Numbered from the stretch's first letter, positions 1 through 8,949 are shown. The stretch: DNA of 39,382 nt from an uncultured Veillonellaceae bacterium (GCA_902766015.1 CACXCC010000088.1:1-39382), one strand, 5' to 3'. Numbers and translations are program-made. Notes: a model not told the origin generated them from the letters alone.

Positions 1-76
1 GCGGCATAGCTCAGTTGGCTAGAGCATGCGGTTCATACCCGCAGTGTCCGGAGTTCAAATCTCTGTGCCGCCACCA
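1..76 (+). tRNA. tRNA-Met (CAT), elongator type, 5' base outside the window
   Basis: The cloverleaf is complete except for one base: the acceptor 3' arm (66-72) pairs with bases 1-6 plus a G that must lie just before the window. The anticodon stem TGCGG/CCGCA closes a TTCATAC loop, so the anticodon is CAT. The T stem pairs with one G-T wobble and the CCA end is encoded (74-76). An opening of GGCGG and a fully paired acceptor end favour elongator Met over initiator Met, whose first pair is mismatched. A tRNA-Ile2 with modified CAT cannot be excluded from sequence alone. Confidence 0.93.
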
Positions 77-87
77 TTTGCAAATTG

Positions 88-120
88 AAAGCCTGTACGC
101 AATCGCGTACAGGCTTTTTT
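88..120 (+). terminator. Intrinsic terminator of the tRNA transcript
   Basis: A 13-bp perfect stem (88-100 with 105-117) with an AATC loop runs directly into a T tract. It lies 12 bases after the CCA end. Confidence 0.93.
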
Positions 121-147
121 CGTGTGCGTATATGGACTTCGATAGAT

Positions 148-177
148 AAACGTAAGGGACAACGGTGCCGTTGTCCC
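148..177. repeat. Short palindrome, apparent deletion derivative of the large nested repeat
   Basis: The arms GGGACAACGG (156-165) and CCGTTGTCCC (168-177) leave a two-base loop. The left flank plus arm (148-165) is identical to 1007-1024, the left outer edge of the large repeat at 1015-1188, and the right arm plus CCGT matches that repeat's right outer edge. The simplest reading is that this copy lost everything between the outer stems, as long palindromes often do by replication slippage. Confidence 0.7.
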
Positions 178-239
178 GTCTCCGGCAGCTTTTAAGCAGA
201 TCGGGCGCGTCCCCTCCCGTCTCGGTAATCGAAGAGTTC

Positions 240-899
240 TCACGATTCTTCCTGCATTTTCGGTGTAGCAAGGAGTTCGCGGATGCGCGAAATCTCGGGG
301 GCGGTGAAGAGACCGGCGGGGGATTCGCGGATCATGACCATCTGGAGCAGGCGGCTCTGCTCCTCCTGATCGTTAGAGCGAAGCGTTGCCGGATCAGCCG
401 CGGCGCGGGTTAGGGCAATCGCACGGTGTTGCGCGGCGGCGTAATCGTTCGTGCGGCGCACAACGACGGCGAGCTGATCGTAACATTCGTTATTGAGGGC
501 AAGCGGCGGATTGTGCTGAGCGATATGTTCCTGCGTGCGGCGGCTTTCCTCCTCGAGCTGGTTCAGGCGCAGATATGTGGTTTGAATGCTGATATTGTCT
601 TCTTTAAAATCCTCGAGGATATGATGATACTGCGTCCAATTGCGGTCGAGTTCACCGAGATCTTTCTGATAATCCGCATACCAGCCGGCAAAAATCTGCT
701 GCTGCTGCTCATGCTGTTCGAGCTCAGCGGCGGAAATCGTCGGTTTTTCCTCGTGCGCAGGCCAGAGCGTATAGGTCAGTCCGCCGATCGCGGCGAGCAC
801 GAGAACCGAGATAAGGAAAAAACGGCGGCGCGGGGCGTAATGCGCGAGCAAAATGAGCAGCACGCAGAAAACGACCGTACCCATATAAAAGAAAAGCAT
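240..899 (-). CDS. Hypothetical membrane-anchored protein with two N-terminal helices
   Basis: The protein has 219 residues. Two hydrophobic segments near residues 3-20 and 27-44 are separated by a basic PRRR stretch, which predicts a hairpin in the membrane. The rest is hydrophilic, rich in Gln, Glu and Arg (a run of four Gln near residue 65), and probably helical or coiled-coil; no enzymatic motif is visible. The start was placed at 899 because AGGAGGAGAT lies just upstream; an ATG 21 bases further out contains this ribosome site inside its own reading frame. It stands alone, diverges from the ABC transporter gene, and is framed by repeat elements at 148-177 and 1015-1188. I do not recognise the family. 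Confidence 0.75.
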   Translation of the reverse strand: MLFFYMGTVVFCVLLILLAHYAPRRRFFLISVLVLAAIGGLTYTLWPAHEEKPTISAAELEQHEQQQQIFAGWYADYQKDLGELDRNWTQYHHILEDFKEDNISIQTTYLRLNQLEEESRRTQEHIAQHNPPLALNNECYDQLAVVVRRTNDYAAAQHRAIALTRAAADPATLRSNDQEEQSRLLQMVMIRESPAGLFTAPEISRIRELLATPKMQEES

Positions 900-1014
900 A
901 AAATCTCCTCCTGAAATCATTTGCGTATCTTTATTATTTTACCATATTCCCGGAGTATTGTACTGACTTTTTCCGGAAACTGACCGTCAAAAAGCCCTCG
1001 ACAAACAAACGTAA

Positions 1015-1188
1015 GGGACAACGGCGCCGAACAGCTGACTTGCTGCATAAAGCCGTTAAGAAAGAATCCGCTTTCGCCCTGCCGCCTGAATTGTTTAAGC
1101 GCAGCGGTTTGATTCAGGCGGCTTTAATTCGGCGAAAGCGGATTTCTTTTAGGCTGCAGTGTGGAGGACTGTTCGGCGCCGTTGTCCC
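1015..1188 (+). repeat. Large nested palindromic element, copy A
   Basis: Three stems nest inside each other. The outer stem is 20 bp perfect (1015-1034 with 1169-1188), the middle stem 14 bp perfect (1065-1078 with 1131-1144), and the inner stem 11 bp perfect (1081-1091 with 1112-1122). The loop 1092-1111 is TGTTTAAGCGCAGCGGTTTG. Between outer and middle stems lie TTGCTGCATAAAGCCGTTAAG on the left and a TTTTAGGCTGCAGTGTGG-type segment on the right; both recur in copies B and C. No reading frame of note spans it. It sits between two divergent genes. Confidence 0.88.
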
Positions 1189-1230
1189 GTCCGTAGTATT
1201 TTGCAGCGTTGACACCATTTTCGAACGGGC

Positions 1231-1259
1231 TTGCGGGAAAACGGGGAAACGGCTATACT
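1231..1259 (+). promoter_or_regulatory. Promoter of the ABC transporter gene
   Basis: -35 TTGCGG (1231-1236), 17-base spacer, -10 TATACT (1254-1259). The possible TTG start at 1231 coincides with the -35 box, which argues against translation beginning there. Confidence 0.6.
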
Positions 1260-1287
1260 GATAAGAAGCAAAAAGGATGTGATTGAT

Positions 1288-3003
1288 TTGAAACGAAGCT
1301 TTATCCGGCAGTTCTGGCATCTGTTTCGGGGCTACTGGAGATCCGAACATAGATGGAAAGCCTGCGGCCTGCTCGCTTTTGTCATTATACTGAATTTCGC
1401 CTCCGTATACCTGCTCGTGCGCATCAACAGCTGGTATAACGAATTTTACAACGCACTGCAGCAATACCAGGCGGATCAGTTTTGGCCGCTCGTCGGTGAA
1501 TTTACGGCACTCGCGTTCACGTATATCGTCATTGCCGTCTATGCGATTTATCTGCGTCAGATGCTTCAGATCAATTGGCGAACGTGGATGACAGACCGGT
1601 ATCTGGCGGGATGGCTCAGCGATCAGACGTATTATCGCCTGCAGGTGTTAAAAACCGACACGGATAACCCGGACCAGCGTATCAGTGAGGACATCAACCA
1701 GTTCGTGTCACTCACGCTGCAGCTGCTGCTCGGTTTCCTCAAACAACTCACGACGCTCGGCGCATTCGGCGTCGTTCTCTGGCAGCTTTCGGGCGCGTTC
1801 ACCGTTCCGATCGGGAGCCATGAATTCGTCATTTACGGTTACATGTTCTGGTTCTCCTTGGCGTATTCCGTCATCGGCACGGGACTTGCGCATCTCGTCG
1901 GCCGCAAGCTCATCGGACTTGACTTTGAGCAGCAGCGCTATGAAGCGGATTTCCGTTTCCATATGATGCGTCTGCGCGAAAACAGCGAAAGCATCGCGTT
2001 TTACCGCGGCGAACAACCCGAAATGACGGGACTCAAGGAGCGTTTTGCCCATGTCATCCAAAACTATTGGCAGCTCATGCGGCGGACAAAACTCCTCAAT
2101 TTCTATGTCAACGGTTACGGGCAGCTCGCGATCATCGTGCCGCTCGTCATGGCGGCGCCGCGGTATTTTTCCGGCGCGATGGCGCTCGGCGGACTCATGC
2201 AGACCGTTTCGGCGTTCGGGCGTGTGCAGGATGCGCTGTCGTATTTTGTCAACGCGTATGACACGATCGCCCAGCTCGCTGCCGTCATTCGTCGACTCGC
2301 GGCCTTTACGGAACACATGGAGGATGTCGCCGCAGTCCGCAGTAAAGTCGCGTACGGGAAATCGGAGGGATCGTCAATCGGACTTGCCGATCTTGCCGTC
2401 GAGCTTCCGGACGGACGCAAACTCCTCAATGACTGCACACTCTCACTCGATCCGGGAAGCCGCATTATCGTGACGGGACCTTCCGGCGTCGGCAAAAGCA
2501 CGCTCCTTCGCGTACTTGCGGGCATTTGGCCGTATGCGGAGGGCGATCTCCGTTACCCGGAAAACGGACACATGCTCTTTTTGCCGCAGCGCCCGTATCT
2601 TCCGCTCGGCAGTCTGCGCCGCGCACTCTGTTATCCGGCGGCAACGGCGGGGAGTGACGCGGATCTTCGCGCTGCGCTCGAAAAGGTCGGCCTTGACGGA
2701 TTAAAAGACAAACTTGACGTCATTGACGATTGGAGCCGTATCCTTTCCCTCGGCGAACAGCAGCGCCTCGCGTTTGCGCGCATCCTGCTCACGCGTCCGG
2801 ACTGGGTGTTCCTCGACGAAGCGACGTCAGCACTTGACGAACCGCGCGAACAGGAACTCTACGAACTTTTGCGGCGCGAACTCCCGCATACGGGCATCGT
2901 GAGTGTCGGTCATCGTTCGACGCTTCTGCGTCAGCACGAACGCGAACTCCGACTCGAAGGCAGCGGTCATTGGCAGCTCCGCCCCGTGACCGTCATCGCG
3001 TGA
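1288..3003 (+). CDS. ABC transporter, fused permease/ATPase, SbmA/BacA (YddA) type
   Basis: This half-transporter of 571 residues has an N-terminal six-helix permease of the ABC_membrane_2/SbmA-BacA type (about residues 20-330) and a C-terminal ATPase. The nucleotide-binding domain shows Walker A GPSGVGKST at 397-405, signature LSLGEQQ near 486, Walker B VFLDEATSALD with D510/E511, and the H-loop in SVGHRS. It should act as a homodimer in the inner membrane. Relatives move peptides, cobalamin or other large solutes; the substrate cannot be read from this sequence. The start is a TTG at 1288 preceded by AAAAGGATG; the earlier TTG at 1231 lies in the promoter. The gene is monocistronic, with a terminator at 3075. 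Confidence 0.9.
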   Translation: MKRSFIRQFWHLFRGYWRSEHRWKACGLLAFVIILNFASVYLLVRINSWYNEFYNALQQYQADQFWPLVGEFTALAFTYIVIAVYAIYLRQMLQINWRTWMTDRYLAGWLSDQTYYRLQVLKTDTDNPDQRISEDINQFVSLTLQLLLGFLKQLTTLGAFGVVLWQLSGAFTVPIGSHEFVIYGYMFWFSLAYSVIGTGLAHLVGRKLIGLDFEQQRYEADFRFHMMRLRENSESIAFYRGEQPEMTGLKERFAHVIQNYWQLMRRTKLLNFYVNGYGQLAIIVPLVMAAPRYFSGAMALGGLMQTVSAFGRVQDALSYFVNAYDTIAQLAAVIRRLAAFTEHMEDVAAVRSKVAYGKSEGSSIGLADLAVELPDGRKLLNDCTLSLDPGSRIIVTGPSGVGKSTLLRVLAGIWPYAEGDLRYPENGHMLFLPQRPYLPLGSLRRALCYPAATAGSDADLRAALEKVGLDGLKDKLDVIDDWSRILSLGEQQRLAFARILLTRPDWVFLDEATSALDEPREQELYELLRRELPHTGIVSVGHRSTLLRQHERELRLEGSGHWQLRPVTVIA

Positions 3004-3074
3004 CATTCGTTTGACTGCATACGCCTCGACAGAACATACACAAAGAAAACCGAAACATAATCAAGATTTATCAT

Positions 3075-3119
3075 AAAATAACCCGGACAGATACTCAAAA
3101 CGTCTGTCCGGGTTATTTT
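3075..3119 (+). terminator. Intrinsic terminator after the ABC transporter
   Basis: A 17-bp perfect stem (3075-3091 with 3103-3119) around an 11-base loop ends in a T run. Confidence 0.92.
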
Positions 3120-3280
3120 TACGCCTAAAATCTGTGTTTTAGCATGTTTGACGCGAAAATAACAAAAATATGTCATCGAGAATTTCTGTTTTAAAGACAC
3201 ATAAAACAACATTTATTCTGGGTAAAATCCATATTTCAAATAATTTCAGAAAAAAATTAACATAAAAACAAAAATAACTA

Positions 3281-3309
3281 TTGCATTATCTGTAATCGTG
3301 TGATATTAT
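3281..3309 (+). promoter_or_regulatory. Promoter of the rhamnose operon
   Basis: -35 TTGCAT (3281-3286), 17-base spacer, -10 TATTAT (3304-3309), in an AT-rich stretch (3190-3350) that otherwise holds no gene. No obvious operator palindrome overlaps it. Confidence 0.65.
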
Positions 3310-3380
3310 ATGAACTGTAATCAGGGTAAAACAAACAAAAACAAAAATTACAGCTAGTGAAAATGAGGGTGAAGGGTGAA

Positions 3381-4799
3381 ATGGAAAACACAACGTATTA
3401 TCTGGCGATCGATATCGGCGCCTCCAGCGGCCGTCATATCCTCGGCTGGATGGAAAACGGCAAGATCCGCATGGAAGAGATGTACCGCTTCGAAAACAAA
3501 TTGACGAAGCGTGACGGTCACCTTTGCTGGGATCTCGAGTATCTGTTCCGTGAAGTCAAGGCCGGCATCAAGGCCTGCGGCGAAAGCGGACGCGTACCGT
3601 CAAGTATCGGCATTGACACGTGGGGCGTTGATTTCGTCCTGCTCGACAAGGACAACAAAGTCCTCGGCGACACGGTTGCTTATCGCGACAGCCGCACGCA
3701 GGGCATTGACGCCGATGTCTATCAGGTCATCAGCGAACCGGAACTCTACGGACGCAACGGCATCCAGAAACAGGTTTTCAATTCGATCTACCAGCTCATG
3801 GCGATCAAAAAGGAACATCCGGAACAGCTTGACGCTGCCGAAAGTTTTCTGATGATTCCGGAGTATTTGAACTTTTTACTGACGGGCGTCAAGAAAAACG
3901 AGTATACGAACGCAACGACGTCGCAGCTCGTCAACGCCAAGACGCAGGATTGGGATTACGAACTTATGGAAAAGCTCGGCATCCCGACGAAGATCTTCGG
4001 ACCGCTCAACATGCCGAAAACGCTTGTCGGACCGTTTTCCGATGCAATCGCCGAAGAAGTCGGCTATCAGGCTGACGTCATTCTGCCGGCCACGCACGAT
4101 ACGGGTTCCGCCGTCATGGCAGTGCCGACGATGGCCGAAGATTCCATTTATCTCTGCTCCGGGACATGGTCGCTCATGGGTATCGAACGTCTCGTACCGG
4201 ACTGCACGGAAAAGAGCCGTCAGCACAACTTCACGAACGAAGGCGGTTATCATCACCGTTACCGTTTCCTGAAAAACATCATGGGTATGTGGATGATGCA
4301 GTCGCTGCGCCGCGAATTCCGTCACAAATATACGTTTGAAGAGCTTTACATGCTCGCTCACATCGCGCGCTACTTCCCGTCCCGCGTCAATGTCAATGAC
4401 AATTCCTTCCTCGCTCCGGCCAGCATGAGCCAGGCACTCAAAGATTACTGCAGAAAGACAGGTCAGGAAGTTCCGGAAACGGAAGGCGAACTTCTCTACT
4501 GTGTTTATAAAAGCCTCGCAGCCTGCTACGCCGAGACGGTGAAAGAAATCGAAGCCGTCACGGGCAAAACGTACACGACGATCCACGTTGTCGGCGGCGG
4601 CTGTCAGGATAAATTCCTCAACCGCCTCATCGCCGAGGAAACGGACAAAGACGTTTACGCCGGTCCGATCGAGGCTACGGCAATCGGCAACCTGATGACG
4701 CAGATGCTTCTCCGCGGCGTGTTCAAGGATCTCCCGGATGCCCGCAAAGTCGTTGCTCATTCCTTTGACGTCAAACGCGTCAGCACAGATGTCGAGTAA
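3381..4799 (+). CDS. rhaB: Rhamnulokinase
   Basis: It phosphorylates L-rhamnulose to L-rhamnulose 1-phosphate with ATP in the cytoplasm. The 472 residues match the usual length of the FGGY-family enzyme. Visible motifs are the N-terminal nucleotide-binding stretch DIGASSGRHILG, the substrate region GIDTWGVDFVLLD, and the ATHDTGSAV segment whose D240 aligns with the catalytic base of E. coli RhaB. The ATP-domain motifs GTWSLMG and VVGGGCQDKFLNRL follow. The start at 3381 is preferred because GAGGGTG lies nine bases upstream; GTG/ATG codons at 3357 and 3363 lack a ribosome site. It is the first gene of the rha operon, with rhaA 61 bases downstream. Confidence 0.96.
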   Translation: MENTTYYLAIDIGASSGRHILGWMENGKIRMEEMYRFENKLTKRDGHLCWDLEYLFREVKAGIKACGESGRVPSSIGIDTWGVDFVLLDKDNKVLGDTVAYRDSRTQGIDADVYQVISEPELYGRNGIQKQVFNSIYQLMAIKKEHPEQLDAAESFLMIPEYLNFLLTGVKKNEYTNATTSQLVNAKTQDWDYELMEKLGIPTKIFGPLNMPKTLVGPFSDAIAEEVGYQADVILPATHDTGSAVMAVPTMAEDSIYLCSGTWSLMGIERLVPDCTEKSRQHNFTNEGGYHHRYRFLKNIMGMWMMQSLRREFRHKYTFEELYMLAHIARYFPSRVNVNDNSFLAPASMSQALKDYCRKTGQEVPETEGELLYCVYKSLAACYAETVKEIEAVTGKTYTTIHVVGGGCQDKFLNRLIAEETDKDVYAGPIEATAIGNLMTQMLLRGVFKDLPDARKVVAHSFDVKRVSTDVE

Positions 4800-4860
4800 A
4801 TCAGAAATCATTTCATCGAATTATAGATAAACAGACAGAAAATTTTAGGAGGAAAACATC

Positions 4861-6099
4861 ATGTCAAACTTTGAAAACGCAAAAGAACAGTATGCCGCTT
4901 TCGGTGTTGACGCGGAACAAGCTCTGCAGACGCTGCAGCAGGTCCGCATTTCGATGCATTGCTGGCAGGGCGATGACGTCATGGGATTTGACTCGGACGC
5001 TCTGACGGGTGGCATTGCAACGACCGGCAACTATCCGGGACGCGCACGCAACCCGGAGGAACTCATGGCGGATATCCGCAAAGCTTATTCGCTGATCCCG
5101 GGCAAACACAAACTCAACCTGCACGCTTCCTACCGCATCACGGACGAAAAAGTCGACCGCGACAAACTCGAGCCGAAACATTTCGCCGCCTGGGTTGACT
5201 TTGCCAAAGAAGAAGGCATCGGCCTTGACTTCAACCCGACGTTCTTCGGTCATGAAAAACTCGTCGACAACATGACGCTCTCCCATCCGGATAAAGCAAT
5301 CCGCGATTTCTGGATTGAACACGGCAAAGCCAGCCGTAAAATTGCCAACTACTTCGGTGAAGAGCTCGGCATCACGGCTCTCGACAACATCTGGGTTCCG
5401 GACGGCACGAAAGACGTTCCGGCCGATCGTATCGGACCGCGTGCCCGCCTGAAGGATTCCCTCGATCAGATCCTCGCCGAAAAATACGACAAGAAGAACA
5501 TGATGGATGCCGTCGAAGGCAAAGTCTTCGGTATCGGCGTTGAGTCTTATACGGTCGGCTCGCACGAATTCTACATGAATTACGCAGCGAAAAACGGCAT
5601 CATGTGCCTGCTTGACACGGGTCATTATCATCCGACGGAAGTTGTCTCCGACAAGATTTCCTCGATGCTCCTCTTCAATGACAACATCGCACTGCATGTC
5701 AGCCGTCCGGTTCGTTGGGACAGCGACCATGTCATCAAACTCGACGACGAACTCAAAGAACTCTCCGAAGAACTCGTTCGTTGCGATGCCCTGCAGAAAA
5801 CGTTCATCGGACTCGACTTCTTCGATGCTTCGATCAACCGTATCGCGGCTTGGACCGTCGGCATGCGCAACATGCAGAAAGCTCTCCTCTATGCACTCCT
5901 CACGCCGAATGATCAGCTCAAGGCTGCTCAGGACAACCGCGACTTCACGAGCGTTCTCGTCGGCCTCGAAGAGATCAAGACGCTGCCGTTCGGCGAAGTT
6001 TGGAGCGAATTCTGCCGCCGCAACAATGTTCCGGTTGACGGTCAGTGGTACCCGGTAGTAAAACAGTATGAGAACGATGTCCTCAGCAAACGTAACTGA
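4861..6099 (+). CDS. rhaA: L-rhamnose isomerase
   Basis: It interconverts L-rhamnose and L-rhamnulose, a metal-dependent aldose-ketose isomerisation in the cytoplasm. The 412 residues agree with the family (about 419 in E. coli) and the fold is a TIM barrel. Metal-ligand regions are visible as [26 protein letters not shown] and [14 protein letters not shown], which carry the expected Glu, Asp and His residues. AGGAGG precedes the ATG. It lies between rhaB and rhaD, and no frameshift or truncation is seen. Confidence 0.97.
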   Translation: MSNFENAKEQYAAFGVDAEQALQTLQQVRISMHCWQGDDVMGFDSDALTGGIATTGNYPGRARNPEELMADIRKAYSLIPGKHKLNLHASYRITDEKVDRDKLEPKHFAAWVDFAKEEGIGLDFNPTFFGHEKLVDNMTLSHPDKAIRDFWIEHGKASRKIANYFGEELGITALDNIWVPDGTKDVPADRIGPRARLKDSLDQILAEKYDKKNMMDAVEGKVFGIGVESYTVGSHEFYMNYAAKNGIMCLLDTGHYHPTEVVSDKISSMLLFNDNIALHVSRPVRWDSDHVIKLDDELKELSEELVRCDALQKTFIGLDFFDASINRIAAWTVGMRNMQKALLYALLTPNDQLKAAQDNRDFTSVLVGLEEIKTLPFGEVWSEFCRRNNVPVDGQWYPVVKQYENDVLSKRN

Positions 6100-6134
6100 G
6101 ATTTGACGCATAGAGAAGGAAAGGTATAAACATC

Positions 6135-6953
6135 ATGGATATTTTAAATGCACCGTTTATGGAAAGTTTCAAACGTCTGACGTCAGACGCCTTCAAAAAA
6201 GGCTGGCATGAACGCAACGGCGGCAACTTGACGTACCGCGTACCGGCAGAAGAAGTCGAGTCAGTCAAAGAGTCCCTGCATCCGGCAGAACAATGGCAGC
6301 CGATCGGCAACACGGTTCCGGACCTTGCCGGCGAATATTTCCTCGTAACGGGCAGCGGCAAATACATGCGCAATGTCGAAATCGCACCGGAAAAGAACGT
6401 CGCCCTCATCGAAATTGACGCGAAAGGCGAAAATTACGCCATCCGCTGGGGCCTTGTCGACGGGGGACGTCCGACGAGCGAACTGCCGACGCATCTCGCC
6501 GCACATGAACTCAAGAAAAAAATGACGAACGGCAAAAACCGTATCATCTACCACGCACATCCGACGAACCTCATTGCTCTGACGTTCGTTCTCCCGCTCG
6601 AAGACAAAGCCTTTACGCGTGAGCTCTGGGAAATGGCAACGGAAGACCCCGTTATCTTCCCGGAAGGCATCGGCGTTGTCCCCTGGATGGTTCCGGGCGG
6701 CAAAGAAATCGCGGACGCATCCGTCAAACTGATGGAGAAATACCGCGTCGTCGTTTGGTCGCACCACGGACTCTTCGTCTGCGGCGATGACTTCGACGAA
6801 GCATTCGGCCTCATGGATACGGTCGAAAAAGCAGCCGAAATTTGCGTCAAAGTTCTCTCGATGGGCGGCAAGAAGCAGACGATTCCGCGTGACGGCTTCA
6901 TCCAGCTCGCCAAAGACTTCAACATTGACCTCAACACGGAACTTCTCGACTGA
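6135..6953 (+). CDS. rhaD: Rhamnulose-1-phosphate aldolase
   Basis: It cleaves L-rhamnulose 1-phosphate to dihydroxyacetone phosphate and L-lactaldehyde. The 272 residues match E. coli RhaD (274) and the class II aldolase/adducin fold. Zinc ligands are visible as HAHPTN (H140, H142) and the later SHHGLF histidine. An early NGGNLTYR motif is the phosphate-binding part. The gene begins 35 bases after rhaA, with GAAGGAAAGG upstream of the ATG. No lactaldehyde reductase or dehydrogenase gene is found in the window, so the fate of lactaldehyde is handled elsewhere. Confidence 0.96.
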   Translation: MDILNAPFMESFKRLTSDAFKKGWHERNGGNLTYRVPAEEVESVKESLHPAEQWQPIGNTVPDLAGEYFLVTGSGKYMRNVEIAPEKNVALIEIDAKGENYAIRWGLVDGGRPTSELPTHLAAHELKKKMTNGKNRIIYHAHPTNLIALTFVLPLEDKAFTRELWEMATEDPVIFPEGIGVVPWMVPGGKEIADASVKLMEKYRVVVWSHHGLFVCGDDFDEAFGLMDTVEKAAEICVKVLSMGGKKQTIPRDGFIQLAKDFNIDLNTELLD

Positions 6954-6984
6954 GAAACCGGAAAAGACAAGTACATAGGGAAAA

Positions 6985-7006
6985 GGGGAGCGGGAAACCG
7001 CTTTCC
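6985..7006 (+). other. Intercistronic stem-loop with GAAA tetraloop
   Basis: A nine-pair stem (two G-T wobbles) is closed by a GAAA loop, a stable GNRA type, between rhaD and the permease gene. No T run follows, so it is more likely an mRNA-stabilising or processing hairpin than a terminator. Confidence 0.5.
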
Positions 7007-7097
7007 CTGACACCTTACAAGTCGCAATAATCCGAATATAAATAAAATTCGTTCTTTTATATGTCAATTTGACACGTAAGAAAGGTGGAATCTAATC

Positions 7098-8411
7098 ATG
7101 CTTGGCGTCAAGCTGGATTATAATATGTCTCCTTGGAAGAAGACACTGATCGCCGGCCTTATCAGTTACATCGATGCCGGTTCGATCGTTGCCGGTGCAT
7201 CCGGACTCAGTATGTGGCAGGATTATCTCGGCATGAGCAGCGTCCAGATGGGCCTCCTCGCCGCACTTTCCTCCAACACGGGCGGTGCCGCAATCGGCGC
7301 GCTCATCGGCGGCCGCATCTGCGATAAGTACGGACGTAAATTCGTTTACAACTGGGCACTCCTCATTTACATGCTCGGCGTTCTCATGATCTGTCTCGCA
7401 ACGAATTATCCGATGTTCCTCCTCGGTTACGTTGTTGTCGGTCTCATGGTCGGCGCAGACGTTGTTGCCAGCTGGACATTCATTGCCGAGGAAGCACCGG
7501 CGAGAAACCGCGCAAAACACTGCGGTTCCGCCCAGATCGCCTGGATGCTCGGACCTGTCGTTGTTTTCGCCGCAGCCATTCCGCTCAACTCCATGTTCGG
7601 ACTGCTCGGTAACCGTATCATCTTTGCTCACCTCATCGTCGTTGCCGCATGGATCTGGTATCAGCGCCTGAAGATGCCGGAATCGACGGAATGGGTTGCT
7701 GCCAAGAAACGCGAAAAAGAACTGGAAGCCAAAGGCATCAAAGAACGCCGCGTCAAATATTCCGATCTCCTCCACGGCACGGCACTCAAAACGGTTCTCA
7801 TGTGCTGCGGCGTTTACACCTTCTGGAACCTCGCTGCTTCGACCAACGGATTCTTCATGCCGTACATTTACGAGCATGTCGGCAACCTCTCGAATGCCAT
7901 GTCCCTCTTTATGACCTGCCTGAACTTTGCCGTCTGCATTTTGACGACGTTCATCTTCATGTACACGGCGGACCGCTTCAACCGCCGCAAGATCTTCGCA
8001 CTGTTCTCCGGCCTCGGCGTCATCAGCTGGGTTGTTTGGACGCTTCCGGGTGACATGCTTCAGACTTGGATGCTCTTCTTCTTCACGATCGTTTGGGGCT
8101 TCTCGATGCAGCAGCAGTTCTATCAGCTTTGGAGCTCCGAACTCTTCCCGGTTCGTTACCGCGCAACGGCGCAGGGCTTCACGTTCTTCGTCACGCGCTT
8201 CTCGGCAGCAGCTTGGGGATTCCTCGTTCCGATTCTCATGGCGACAGTCGGATTCCAGGTAGCCGCATTCATCATGATCGGTTTCTGCGTCATCAGCTGG
8301 ATCGCCGGAACGTTCTTCGGCGGCGATGACCGCGGTAAAACGCTTGACGAAATCACGGCAGACCGCTACGGCGATGAAATCGACGAGAACGGTTGGCTCG
8401 TCAATAAATAA
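7098..8411 (+). CDS. MFS sugar permease, probable L-rhamnose transporter
   Basis: The protein has 437 residues and about twelve hydrophobic segments in two halves, typical of the major facilitator superfamily. The loop 2-3 signature is present as GGRICDKYGRK, and a similar TADRFNRRK follows in the second half. Its place inside the rha operon, between rhaD and rhaM, makes L-rhamnose (proton symport) the likely substrate. It is unrelated to the E. coli RhaT family, so this looks like a non-homologous replacement. AAAGGTGG precedes the ATG. A 144-base gap with a stem-loop separates it from rhaD. Specificity is inferred from context only. Confidence 0.88.
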   Translation: MLGVKLDYNMSPWKKTLIAGLISYIDAGSIVAGASGLSMWQDYLGMSSVQMGLLAALSSNTGGAAIGALIGGRICDKYGRKFVYNWALLIYMLGVLMICLATNYPMFLLGYVVVGLMVGADVVASWTFIAEEAPARNRAKHCGSAQIAWMLGPVVVFAAAIPLNSMFGLLGNRIIFAHLIVVAAWIWYQRLKMPESTEWVAAKKREKELEAKGIKERRVKYSDLLHGTALKTVLMCCGVYTFWNLAASTNGFFMPYIYEHVGNLSNAMSLFMTCLNFAVCILTTFIFMYTADRFNRRKIFALFSGLGVISWVVWTLPGDMLQTWMLFFFTIVWGFSMQQQFYQLWSSELFPVRYRATAQGFTFFVTRFSAAAWGFLVPILMATVGFQVAAFIMIGFCVISWIAGTFFGGDDRGKTLDEITADRYGDEIDENGWLVNK

Positions 8412-8437
8412 ATATCACGGTTAACGTTAGCGTCAAT

Positions 8438-8465
8438 CGGGCGGGGATGATTTCCCGTCCGTTTT
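8438..8465 (+). terminator. Weak terminator or attenuator hairpin before rhaM
   Basis: A 10-bp stem (8438-8447 with 8452-8461, two G-T pairs) and TGAT loop are followed by only four T. It may lower expression of rhaM relative to upstream genes. Confidence 0.5.
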
Positions 8466-8503
8466 GACGAGAATACGAAACATACGAAAGGCGGTAATTT
8501 ATC

Positions 8504-8821
8504 ATGGAACGCTTTGCATGGAAAGCCGTTGTCAAAGACGGTAAACTCGACGAATACATTGATCGTCATGCCCACATTTGGCCCGAAATGAAACAGGTCC
8601 TCAAAGAGGCCGGCATTTCGAACTATACGATCTGGAATGTGGGCAATGAACTCTTCGGCTATTTTGAATGTGAAAAAGGCGTTGCCTTTGCCGAGAAATA
8701 TCAGGCCGAAAGCCCGGTCGTCGACAAATGGAACGAATACATGAAGGACGTCATGGTCATGGAAATGGATCCCGAGACCGGCGCCCAGCCGAAGATGAAA
8801 CAGGTATTTTTCCTTCCCTGA
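8504..8821 (+). CDS. rhaM: L-rhamnose mutarotase
   Basis: It interconverts the alpha and beta anomers of L-rhamnose, feeding the form that RhaA uses. The 105 residues match E. coli RhaM (104) and the dimeric ferredoxin-like fold. The HAHIWPEM segment (with a conserved His) and the W-N/Y-M-KD-M stretch near the C terminus are typical. AAAGGCGG precedes the ATG. It is the last gene of the operon, followed by a strong terminator at 8865. Confidence 0.96.
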   Translation: MERFAWKAVVKDGKLDEYIDRHAHIWPEMKQVLKEAGISNYTIWNVGNELFGYFECEKGVAFAEKYQAESPVVDKWNEYMKDVMVMEMDPETGAQPKMKQVFFLP

Positions 8822-8864
8822 GGAAGATACTGCGGGATCCTCCGACCACACACCACTTCCCCTC

Positions 8865-8897
8865 AGCTTCCCCGTTTCCCGCGGGGAAGCTTTTTTT
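8865..8897 (+). terminator. Terminator of the rhamnose operon
   Basis: A 10-bp perfect stem (8865-8874 with 8882-8891) is followed by seven T. Its tail overlaps the 12-base palindrome TTTGACGTCAAA (8895-8906). Confidence 0.9.
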
Positions 8898-8913
8898 GAC
8901 GTCAAACGGGCAT

Positions 8914-8938
8914 AAAAAAAGCGCCCGGATGCGGGCGC
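8914..8938 (-). terminator. Terminator of the DeoR regulator gene
   Basis: Read on the minus strand, GCGCCCG/CGGGCGC (921-927 and 932-938) forms the stem and a run of T follows. Two back-to-back terminators therefore separate the convergent genes. Confidence 0.85.
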
Positions 8939-8949
8939 GTGAAAATCGG

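Noticed and set aside
1231-1287. TTG at 1231 as start of the ABC transporter
   Set aside because: It coincides with the -35 box of a good promoter and has no ribosome site; the TTG at 1288 has one.
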